DNA from: Deltaproteobacteria bacterium
Lineage (GTDB): Bacteria > Desulfobacterota > DSM-4660 > Desulfatiglandales > Desulfatiglandaceae
Assembly: GCA_021159825.1 (NCBI GenBank)
Contig: JAGHDR010000257.1
Location: forward strand, 1-6,094
Direction: 5' to 3'
DNA: 6,094 bases
The first letter of the stretch is position 1, and every line of letters starts with the position of its first letter. Shown in pieces: positions 1 to 4,067 of this stretch. The notes beneath the pieces are model-generated. The model did no database searches and was not told the origin of the DNA. It was given only the letters and a program-made list of their open reading frames with translations. A program made the position numbers and the translations under genes.

Positions 1-1
1 G

Positions 2-73
2 CCTGCGGTCAGCTTAGGGGTGATGGAAAGCGGTCTCGCCGCCGAAAACTTTTTCAGCGCACAATTGATATAA
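2..73 (+). CDS. Possible C-terminal end of a plus-strand protein, cut by the window edge
   Basis: One plus-strand frame stays open from the window edge to a TAA at 71-73 and encodes 23 residues ending PAVSLGVMESGLAAENFFSAQLI. The stretch is protein-like: an alternating hydrophobic and small-residue pattern with a GLAAEN segment that recalls the last helix of some FAD-dependent oxidoreductases. It is too short to assign to a family. If real, this gene runs convergently toward the minus-strand redox series, whose last stop lies at 154. No intrinsic terminator with a T-run separates them. The alternative is chance open frame in non-coding DNA. Confidence 0.3.
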   Translation, partial: PAVSLGVMESGLAAENFFSAQLI

Positions 74-153
74 CTTGTTTAACTTAAAATGTTTTTAACA
101 CCTATTCAACTGAACCAGTTCTGGCTGCCCAAACTCATGTATTAATATTAACC

Positions 154-1119
154 TCAAAATTCCGAAATAAAACCTCTGACCCGTTTTTCCACCCGATCCC
201 GGACATTTCGCATAAAATCAATGGACTCTTTCGAGGGATCCGGCAAATCCCAGTCTTCCGTGACGGCACCGGGAAAACTGGGGCACACAACTTCACAACC
301 CATGGACACCACGGCGTCCGGATGCCACTCGTCAGGCAGATCTGTAATGATGGACGGATTCAAATAGGCCATATCAATCCCCTTTTCCGCCATCACCTTC
401 TCCATCATGGGGTTCACTGTCTCGGCCGGATCATTTCCGGCACTTTCGACTTCAAACCGGTCGCCGGCCATTTGCCGGGCGAAGGCCGCGGCCATCCGGC
501 TTCGACAGGCATTTTCACGGCAAACAAAAAGAACCTTTTTCCGTTTCAAAAAAGGCGCTATCAATTCTCCGGCCTTCTCCCCGGCCTCTGCCAGAGCTGT
601 GGGATGTTTTTCAATATCTCCCGCTTTTTCCAGGCGCCTGTACCCCAGGGTTCCCTCAAAACCGGCGCCTACGGCATCGAAGAAATATTTGGCCGTCAGG
701 TTTGTACCGTCAAACAGATTCTTCCCTTTTGTGGCACCCACAGCCAATAAAAAACCTTTTCGCCATTTTCGCATCGGATCTTCCAGGTCCAGTACATATT
801 TCCTGGACCAAAGTGCCTGGGATCGATCAATAAACGCTTTCAACTGCGCAGTCGGCCCATAAAAATAGATAGGCGTGGCCAATACCACCAGGTCTGCCTT
901 TCGCAAGAGGGGATAAGCGGCCTGCATATCATCATCCTGAGGACAGTACCCTTTCCTCTCACAGACGCCACACCCCCGGCATGGCATTACTTTCATTTGG
1001 GTCGCATCCAGAGTGCTTACACGCCCCCCAAGTCTTTCCACCTCATCTAGAAACGCAGATAAAAGGATACTGGTATTTCCCTTTGCACGCGGACTACCCT
1101 GTAAACCGAGGACAAACAT
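154..1119 (-). CDS. Iron-sulfur flavoprotein / arsenate reductase (LMW-phosphatase type) fusion
   Basis: This 321-residue protein has two domains. Residues 1 to about 190 form an NADPH-dependent FMN-reductase/flavodoxin-like fold: the GSPRAKGNTS loop (8-17) fits FMN phosphate binding, and TPIYFYG (82-88) is the second flavin loop. Cysteines 47, 50, 53 and 59 give C-x2-C-x2-C-x5-C, the compact [4Fe-4S] motif of iron-sulfur flavoproteins (Isf). After a KRKK linker, residues 195-321 are a low-molecular-weight phosphatase-type ArsC: the P-loop Cys200-x5-Arg206-Ser207, a resolving pair Cys275/Cys279, and the general-acid loop around DLPDPS (291-296). That family reduces arsenate to arsenite through an intramolecular disulfide cascade finished by thioredoxin. 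The ATG start is preceded by AAGGAAG at good spacing. It is the last gene of the redox series, 45 nt after the FTR-like gene. Fold and motifs are clear. Arsenate as the true substrate, and electron flow from flavin to ArsC, are inference. Confidence 0.9.
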   Translation of the reverse strand: MFVLGLQGSPRAKGNTSILLSAFLDEVERLGGRVSTLDATQMKVMPCRGCGVCERKGYCPQDDDMQAAYPLLRKADLVVLATPIYFYGPTAQLKAFIDRSQALWSRKYVLDLEDPMRKWRKGFLLAVGATKGKNLFDGTNLTAKYFFDAVGAGFEGTLGYRRLEKAGDIEKHPTALAEAGEKAGELIAPFLKRKKVLFVCRENACRSRMAAAFARQMAGDRFEVESAGNDPAETVNPMMEKVMAEKGIDMAYLNPSIITDLPDEWHPDAVVSMGCEVVCPSFPGAVTEDWDLPDPSKESIDFMRNVRDRVEKRVRGFISEF

Positions 1120-1164
1120 AAAAAGCTTCCTTTCGCTGAAATGTTTTTGAATCAGGTTATGCCG

Positions 1165-1491
1165 TCAAAACGAAGGGGGTCTGCTTTCGGGAACGTACTC
1201 ATGGGGAATTTTCCCCTCGTTCCATTCCGTTGACACATACAGATTACAATAACAGCTTCCGTATTTTGAAACATCCGCCTCCCTGTATTTGCAGGGGCAC
1301 ATGATATCCTTGTCCTTTTCCCGATCTCCAGCAGCCAGCCTGCACGGGCAACACATGTAGACATAACGGCTTTTGTTGTCCATAAGCCCTTGAATCAGAT
1401 CAAAAACCATTCCTTTATCATTGCTGAAGTAAAACCCTTTCGGTTCCTGCGTTTTTTTTAACAGCGCATAAAGCGTCTCCACCTCACTCAT
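1165..1491 (-). CDS. Ferredoxin:thioredoxin/glutaredoxin reductase catalytic (beta) subunit
   Basis: This 108-residue protein has the three cysteine pairs of the FTR catalytic chain: CPC at 48-50, CPC at 65-67 and CYC at 80-82. In known FTRs four of these cysteines hold a [4Fe-4S] cluster and two form the redox-active disulfide, so electrons from ferredoxin are passed to a disulfide protein. Two things differ from plant FTR. The spacings are 14 and 12 residues instead of 16 and 8, and the last motif is C-Y-C instead of C-H-C, so the histidine next to the active cysteine is missing. The extra Cys47 before the first pair is also unusual. The ATG overlaps the stop of the upstream glutaredoxin-like gene by 4 nt (ATGA), with GGAGG 10 nt upstream. 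That coupling marks the glutaredoxin as the likely partner. No FTR variable subunit is encoded here, as is usual in anaerobes. Confidence 0.88.
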   Translation of the reverse strand: MSEVETLYALLKKTQEPKGFYFSNDKGMVFDLIQGLMDNKSRYVYMCCPCRLAAGDREKDKDIMCPCKYREADVSKYGSCYCNLYVSTEWNEGKIPHEYVPESRPPSF

Positions 1492-1739
1492 AACCCCAAC
1501 GCCTCCCTAATTTCATCCTCTTTATACCCGACAATGACCGTGTCTCCGATAATGATCGTGGGGAATGAACAGTTCGGATTCCATTTTTTGACATCTTCCA
1601 GGATTGCGGCCCTTTCATCACCATGAAACAAATCCACATCGGTAAAATCATATTTTACCTTGCATTCATTCAAAAACGTTTTGGTTGATTTACAGTGACC
1701 GCAAGTACTGAGCGTATAGAGTTTTACTGAATCAGCCAT
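1488..1739 (-). CDS. Glutaredoxin-like dithiol protein (CGHC active site)
   Basis: This 83-residue protein is a single thioredoxin-fold domain of glutaredoxin size. It has beta strand KLYTLS, then the redox motif Cys13-Gly-His-Cys16, a conserved SFPTIIIG segment with the cis-proline at 60, and a GY pair at 71-72. CGHC is commoner in disulfide isomerases than in glutaredoxins, which usually have CPYC. Cys26 and Cys57 are additional. The start at 1739 was chosen over an in-frame ATG at 1859 because AGGAG lies just upstream of it, the family begins there, and the longer form would overlap most of the preceding gene. It overlaps the 68-residue gene upstream by 8 nt and the FTR-like gene downstream by 4 nt, so the three are very likely translationally coupled. 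It is probably reduced by that FTR-like enzyme and serves as a dithiol donor where glutathione is absent. The partner assignment is inference. Confidence 0.88.
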   Translation of the reverse strand: MADSVKLYTLSTCGHCKSTKTFLNECKVKYDFTDVDLFHGDERAAILEDVKKWNPNCSFPTIIIGDTVIVGYKEDEIREALGL

Positions 1740-1938
1740 TGAGACCCTCTCCTTTTTTCCGTTTCCATGCCAGATATTCTCCGTGGGTAAATGCTGTCCC
1801 CAACCCGGAAAATGACACCTTATGCTCGTCTTTCCTGCAGATACGACACCTGGTTTCACCGCACAGCCAGCATTGAAGACAGTCAGAGCAACGCTTTTTT
1901 TTGCTAGGAACTATGGGTAAATTCAAAAAATCCGTCAT
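1732..1938 (-). CDS. Small six-cysteine protein of unknown function
   Basis: I do not recognise this 68-residue protein. A short N-terminal segment (FLNLPIVPSKKK) leads into six regularly spaced cysteines at 17, 20, 23, 26, 31 and 34, in the pattern C-x2-C-x2-C-x2-C-x4-C-x2-C. A basic, aromatic tail follows with FTHGEYLAWKRKK (50-62). There is no signal peptide or membrane segment. The pattern could hold a zinc site, or a [4Fe-4S] cluster through four of the six cysteines. It is not the CxxCxxCxxxCP of bacterial ferredoxins. It starts 18 nt after the rubrerythrin stop and overlaps the start of the glutaredoxin-like gene by 8 nt, so expression and function are probably tied to that gene. The ribosome site is weak (GAG close to the ATG), which suggests coupling to the upstream gene. 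Coding status is supported by packing and by the Cys motif. Confidence 0.72.
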   Translation of the reverse strand: MTDFLNLPIVPSKKKRCSDCLQCWLCGETRCRICRKDEHKVSFSGLGTAFTHGEYLAWKRKKGEGLNG

Positions 1939-1956
1939 CTCTCAAAAGAACGGCTT

Positions 1957-2418
1957 CTAATCTCCCTGCTCCGCCATATAATCATCATACAGGGTTTCAA
2001 GGGCCAGTTTATGTTTGGCTTCTTCCTGACATAACATCTTGAAAACATTTTTCAATTCTTCTTTATCCGCCTTTTCTAACAGTTCATTATAAAGTTTCAA
2101 GGCCTTTTCTTCCCGCTTCATGGACAATCTGAGCAGATCCGCATAATCCATATCTTTGGGATCATCCATATCCACCAGATAGTTACTCCTCTTGATATCG
2201 GGGATCCATTCAAATTTATAATCCGCCAATTTTTTCTCGGCTTTCCCTAAATCTTCAAGCATATCATAGTGCTTTTGCTCTTCCGTGGCAAAACCCTCCA
2301 AGGTTTCTCTGGCACCTGAAAAAGCGATATTTTTCGACAGACCTGAATAAAAATCAACGGCTTCTTTCTCTTTGTCCATGGCAAAGTGAACAATTTCCTC
2401 AAATGATGTAAAAGACAT
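1957..2418 (-). CDS. Rubrerythrin-type ferritin-like diiron protein, no rubredoxin domain
   Basis: This 153-residue protein is a four-helix ferritin-like domain. The diiron ligands are visible as Glu19 in the first helix (EKEAVDFY), E47-x2-H50 in the second, Glu104 in the third (REEKALKLY) and E133-x2-H136 in the fourth. Rubrerythrins reduce hydrogen peroxide to water in the cytoplasm of anaerobes. Classical ones carry a C-terminal rubredoxin domain of about 35 residues for electron entry. This one ends at EQGD without it, so it belongs to the short group that needs a separate donor. The rubredoxin gene just upstream is the obvious candidate. The start was set at the ATG at 2418, which has GGAG six nt upstream. 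A TTG at 2430 would lengthen it by four residues but lies within the ribosome site. Confidence 0.92.
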   Translation of the reverse strand: MSFTSFEEIVHFAMDKEKEAVDFYSGLSKNIAFSGARETLEGFATEEQKHYDMLEDLGKAEKKLADYKFEWIPDIKRSNYLVDMDDPKDMDYADLLRLSMKREEKALKLYNELLEKADKEELKNVFKMLCQEEAKHKLALETLYDDYMAEQGD

Positions 2419-2422
2419 AGAC

Positions 2423-2428
2423 TTCTCC
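2423..2428 (-). promoter_or_regulatory. Ribosome binding site of the rubrerythrin-type gene
   Basis: GGAGAA read on the minus strand, with GGAG ending six nt before the ATG at 2418. It overlaps the alternative TTG start at 2430 and therefore decides for the shorter protein. Confidence 0.75.
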
Positions 2429-2445
2429 AATTTTCAAAAAAGGGT

Positions 2446-2559
2446 TTAGTTCAAAAGCGAATGCAAATGCGATTCGATCTCCCCTTTAGGGAGCGCGCCC
2501 ACCAGGTTATCGACAAGTTCTCCATTCTTGAACAGAAGCATCGTCGGAATGCTTCTGTT
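2446..2559 (-). pseudogene. C-terminal remnant of a thioredoxin gene
   Basis: In the gap between rubredoxin and rubrerythrin, one minus-strand frame encodes about 37 residues beginning NRSIPTMLLFKNGEL and going on through VGALPKGEIESHL to a TAA at 2446-2448. This is the C-terminal third of a thioredoxin: the cis-proline segment SIPT, strand LLFKNGE, the conserved VGALPKGEI loop and the final helix. The first 70 or so residues, including the WCGPC active site, are missing. Going upstream, the frame reaches a TGA inside the rubredoxin gene without passing an ATG, GTG or TTG. The only ATG is inside the fragment (2541) and has no ribosome site. It therefore cannot make a working thioredoxin. The likely ancestor was an intact rubredoxin-thioredoxin-rubrerythrin order that lost about 210 nt of thioredoxin gene. 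An assembly deletion is the alternative. Confidence 0.8.
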
Positions 2560-2560
2560 C
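2530..2560. repeat. Perfect 12-bp inverted repeat with 7-nt loop inside the thioredoxin remnant
   Basis: GAACAGAAGCAT (2530-2541) and ATGCTTCTGTTC (2549-2560) are exact reverse complements around the loop CGTCGGA. On the plus strand the stem is followed by GTC and eight Ts (2564-2571), the layout of an intrinsic terminator. That direction is against the redox series. In the minus-strand transcript the A-run lies before the stem and no U-run follows, so it should not terminate there. It could instead shield the 3' side of the rubredoxin message or fold at the deletion junction. Part of the stem encodes RSI and MLLF of the remnant, so chance codon choice may contribute. Confidence 0.8.
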
Positions 2561-2579
2561 GTCTTTTTTTTCGAACCGG

Positions 2580-2738
2580 CTATTCCGGCTCGAACTGATT
2601 TTTCTCAGCACCGCAAACCGGACAGGTCCAGTCATCGGAAAGATCAGCAAATGCGGTTCCCGCGTCCACACCGTTATCCGGATCCCCTTCTTCAGGATCG
2701 TAAACATACCCACATACCGAACAAACATATTTTTCCAT
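2580..2738 (-). CDS. Rubredoxin
   Basis: This 52-residue protein is a textbook rubredoxin with two iron knuckles, Cys6-x2-Cys9-Gly-Tyr and Cys39-Pro-x-Cys42-Gly, which bind one iron as Fe(Cys)4. Other family marks are [12 protein letters not shown] (12-23), the Gly/Thr/Phe segment and DLSDDWTCP (32-40). The length is that of stand-alone rubredoxins, about 52-54 residues. It is a cytoplasmic one-electron carrier. In anaerobes such proteins feed rubrerythrin, superoxide reductase and rubredoxin:oxygen oxidoreductase. It starts 25 nt after the flavodoxin-like gene. The start at 2738 is set by GGGAG nine nt upstream. An in-frame ATG at 2747 directly abuts that site and is unlikely. Likely partners here are the rubrerythrin-type protein and the flavodoxin-like protein. 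Confidence 0.97.
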   Translation of the reverse strand: MEKYVCSVCGYVYDPEEGDPDNGVDAGTAFADLSDDWTCPVCGAEKNQFEPE

Positions 2739-2747
2739 ATAATTCAT

Positions 2748-2752
2748 CTCCC
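2748..2752 (-). promoter_or_regulatory. Ribosome binding site of rubredoxin
   Basis: GGGAG on the minus strand, nine nt before the ATG at 2738. A second ATG at 2745-2747 directly follows it with no spacing, so the downstream ATG is the better start. Confidence 0.65.
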
Positions 2753-2763
2753 AATCTATTCCA

Positions 2764-3195
2764 TTAGAGTTCCTTGGCAATATCCTTGCCATAGCCCTGT
2801 GCCATTTCGATCCCACCTCCCAGTAAAGCGGATTTGAGCATTAACGGACCACTGACCATACCCATTTTGAGGACATTTTTCATGGTATCAAAGATCCTTC
2901 CCGGCGCCTCCCCGCTCCACCCGAACGCGCCGAAAGATCCCCCGACCTTGCCTTCAAGACCCGTTTTTTCCGCCAGAAAGAGCATGGTTTTCATACCCTG
3001 CATCATTTCACCATGATAGGTAGCGGATCCGAAAACATAAGCGTCGAAATCTTCCAGATCCTCAACTTTTTTCACCTTCGTGATATTAACGACCGATGCT
3101 TCAGAACCTTGAATACGAATCCCTTCAGCAATCAAATCCGCGATTCTTCTTGTTTCATCGGACCGACCGGCATACACAATAAGTGCTTTTCCCAT
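2764..3195 (-). CDS. Flavodoxin-like protein related to the flavin domain of A-type flavoproteins
   Basis: This 143-residue protein has a single flavodoxin fold. Strand KALIVYAG leads into the phosphate loop [10 protein letters not shown] (10-19). The second loop is [10 protein letters not shown] (56-65), and the third is [13 protein letters not shown] (88-100). The FGWSGEA segment is typical of the C-terminal flavodoxin domain of A-type flavoproteins (FprA, rubredoxin:oxygen oxidoreductase) rather than of small electron-carrier flavodoxins. The diiron metallo-beta-lactamase domain of those enzymes is absent, so it cannot reduce oxygen or NO by itself. The tail after about residue 110 ([28 protein letters not shown]) is a glycine-rich helix unlike FprA. 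FMN binding is expected. It is probably a carrier or oxidoreductase working with the adjacent rubredoxin. The ATG at 3195, with GGAGG six nt upstream, is preferred to the TTG at 3198. Confidence 0.87.
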   Translation of the reverse strand: MGKALIVYAGRSDETRRIADLIAEGIRIQGSEASVVNITKVKKVEDLEDFDAYVFGSATYHGEMMQGMKTMLFLAEKTGLEGKVGGSFGAFGWSGEAPGRIFDTMKNVLKMGMVSGPLMLKSALLGGGIEMAQGYGKDIAKEL

Positions 3196-3201
3196 CAAAA
3201 A

Positions 3202-3206
3202 CCTCC
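3202..3206 (-). promoter_or_regulatory. Ribosome binding site of the flavodoxin-like gene
   Basis: GGAGG on the minus strand, six nt before the ATG at 3195 and only three nt before the alternative TTG at 3198. The spacing favours the ATG. Confidence 0.75.
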
Positions 3207-3210
3207 CCGC

Positions 3211-3390
3211 TTATTCTTCCTCAACAACAACTTCACCTTTATGTTTGGTTCCACATAGAGGGCATAAGATCTCACTCTCTTTCTCGTCCCCGATAAACTT
3301 TTCCCGCAATTTCTCAGGACCCAGAAAACTCACGTCACCACAAGCACACTGAGGACATTCGGCTCTCACCTGGTATTTTCTCTTGGACAT
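3211..3390 (-). CDS. Small zinc-ribbon-like cysteine protein
   Basis: This 59-residue hypothetical protein has Cys12-x2-Cys15-x-Cys17 near the N terminus and Cys43-Pro-Leu-Cys46-Gly near the C terminus, with His50 four residues later. Between them is a charged helix-like stretch (EKLREKFIGDEKESE). Two CxxC knuckles about 27 residues apart suggest one bound metal, zinc or rubredoxin-type iron. The acidic end, VVVEEE, is typical of soluble small redox or zinc-ribbon proteins. A clear AAAGGAGG lies before the ATG at 3390. A longer in-frame reading up to 3519 would overlap the preceding gene and lacks such a site. It lies 22 nt after the rubredoxin-like gene and 15 nt before the flavodoxin-like gene. 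No specific function can be assigned. Confidence 0.78.
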   Translation of the reverse strand: MSKRKYQVRAECPQCACGDVSFLGPEKLREKFIGDEKESEILCPLCGTKHKGEVVVEEE

Positions 3391-3412
3391 ACCATCCTCC
3401 TTTGTTTTTCGT

Positions 3413-3565
3413 CTAAAGCCTTGGGTCCTGACCGGTATTTCCGCAGTCGGGAATGTAGCATGTGGTATCAACAAATTCACATTTTTTATCACAAGACGGA
3501 CATTTTTCCGGCGGCACATCCGCCTTTACATTGTAACTGCATTCCTTGCATTTCCAGTCTCCCAT
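3413..3565 (-). CDS. Rubredoxin-like small protein with seven cysteines
   Basis: This 50-residue protein opens the redox series. Its first half is a compact rubredoxin-like domain: Cys6-x2-Cys9 and, 12 residues later, Cys22-Pro-Ser-Cys25, much closer than the roughly 29 residues in classical rubredoxin but as in the short rubredoxin domains of rubrerythrins. Three further cysteines follow at 29, 36 and 41, within FVDTTCYIPDCGNTG, and the protein ends DPRL. Seven cysteines in 50 residues suggest a rubredoxin iron site plus a second site or a disulfide. The start is the ATG at 3565, with a purine-rich AAGGGGG seven nt upstream. The stop is TAG at 3413-3415. It may supply the iron knuckle that the nearby rubrerythrin lacks, but that is speculation. 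Confidence 0.82.
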   Translation of the reverse strand: MGDWKCKECSYNVKADVPPEKCPSCDKKCEFVDTTCYIPDCGNTGQDPRL

Positions 3566-3648
3566 TGTAACACCCCCTTTCACTGATTCTCAAACTCACC
3601 CATCATTCCTTAAACACCTATTTCTTCATACAAAAAAAGCTAAAATTT

Positions 3649-3675
3649 ATTATTGAAAAGCATGTTTCGTGCCAA
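3649..3675 (-). promoter_or_regulatory. Candidate promoter of the minus-strand redox series
   Basis: On the minus strand TTGGCA (3670-3675) and AATAAT (3649-3654) match the sigma70 hexamers at five of six positions each, but the spacing is 15 nt, shorter than ideal. The surrounding DNA is AT-rich, and the first gene starts about 85 nt further on. I see no clear PerR, Fur or ArsR operator. Confidence 0.25.
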
Positions 3676-3794
3676 AACAAAATAAATGGTTCAAGAAAGA
3701 CCAAAAGATGTTGATCATCAGATGGTTAAGACCCACGCCAAGAAAAGATTTCAGAAGGAATGAAGCCGCCGAACTAAACACTATGACACAAGAC

Positions 3795-3949
3795 CGTCTC
3801 ACAGAAAAAGGACCATCATAACAGGTTGATATCATAATTGCCGAGCGGTAAAGCTGTCTCATATTATCATTTGGAGCGAAACTGTCTCATGAGACAGCTT
3901 CAATTGCCAAGACCCTAAGGTTTCGTTTTTGCACAAATTAAGTGAGACG
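3795..3949. repeat. Cluster of TGAGACAG/CTGTCTCA repeats, possible insertion-element end or MITE relic
   Basis: CGTCTCAC (3795-3802) and GTGAGACG (3942-3949) form outer 8-bp inverted repeats about 155 bp apart end to end. Inside are AAGCTGTCTCAT (3851-3862), the perfect 16-bp palindrome CTGTCTCATGAGACAG (3882-3897), and ATGAGACAGCTT (3889-3900), the exact inverse of the 3851 copy. The two GAGCG-AAA-CTGTCTCAT copies (3843 and 3874) are imperfect direct repeats. AATTGCC (3836, 3902) and CAAGACC (3789, 3908) are also duplicated. Multiple short terminal repeats of this kind occur at the ends of IS21-type elements. No transposase is present and no target duplication is evident. An operator array is the alternative. 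Confidence 0.55.
3882..3897. repeat. Perfect 16-bp palindrome CTGTCTCATGAGACAG
   Basis: Each half-site CTGTCTCA is the reverse complement of the other, with no spacer. It could bind a dimeric regulator or be the fused ends of a mobile element. It lies about 60 bp upstream of the xthA -35 hexamer. Confidence 0.8.
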
Positions 3950-3953
3950 ACCA

Positions 3954-3983
3954 TTGTCAATTTTGCCCCCCATGTGCTACAGT
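3954..3983 (+). promoter_or_regulatory. Candidate sigma70 promoter of xthA
   Basis: TTGTCA (3954-3959, five of six to the -35 consensus) and TACAGT (3978-3983, four of six) are separated by 18 nt. The xthA start codon lies about 85 nt downstream. The promoter sits just outside the right edge of the repeat cluster, so it was probably not supplied by it. Confidence 0.42.
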
Positions 3984-4067
3984 ATAGAACAATTGAATCT
4001 ACAGGGCAACCCGTTTAACCAAAGCTGCCGTTACGCTGCAAGACCTCCTCAAGGAGACTCAAGCAAC

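Larger units (their letters stand above)
3566..4067. other. Divergent intergenic region
   Basis: About 500 nt between the minus-strand redox series and xthA. I find no convincing gene on either strand. A minus-strand open frame at 3650-3862 gives an uncharacteristic sequence with no ribosome site. The region holds an AT-rich promoter-like part (about 3600-3680), the repeat cluster at 3795-3949, and the xthA promoter and leader (3954-4067). Confidence 0.6.

Noticed and set aside
108..120. AACTG-AAC-CAGTT small hairpin as a terminator between the convergent genes
   Set aside because: The stem is only 5 bp and no T-run follows on either strand.
322..862. Two overlapping plus-strand open frames of about 140-150 codons opposite the ArsC fusion gene
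   Set aside because: They are antisense shadows of a gene with clear motifs, lack ribosome sites and have no recognisable composition.
1740..1859. N-terminal extension of the glutaredoxin-like protein by 40 residues
   Set aside because: It overlaps most of the six-Cys gene, and the ATG at 1739 has a proper AGGAG site and fits the family length.
2507..2728. Minus-strand 73-codon frame overlapping rubredoxin and the thioredoxin remnant
   Set aside because: It is an out-of-frame shadow. The thioredoxin similarity is in a different frame.
3650..3862. Minus-strand 70-codon frame with hydrophobic stretches upstream of the redox series
   Set aside because: It has no ribosome site, spans the repeat cluster and the AT-rich promoter-like DNA, and matches nothing I recognise.
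3942..4067. N-terminal extension of exonuclease III starting at ATG 3942
   Set aside because: It would begin upstream of the likely promoter, adds 42 residues foreign to the family, and a better start with AAGGAG lies at 4068.
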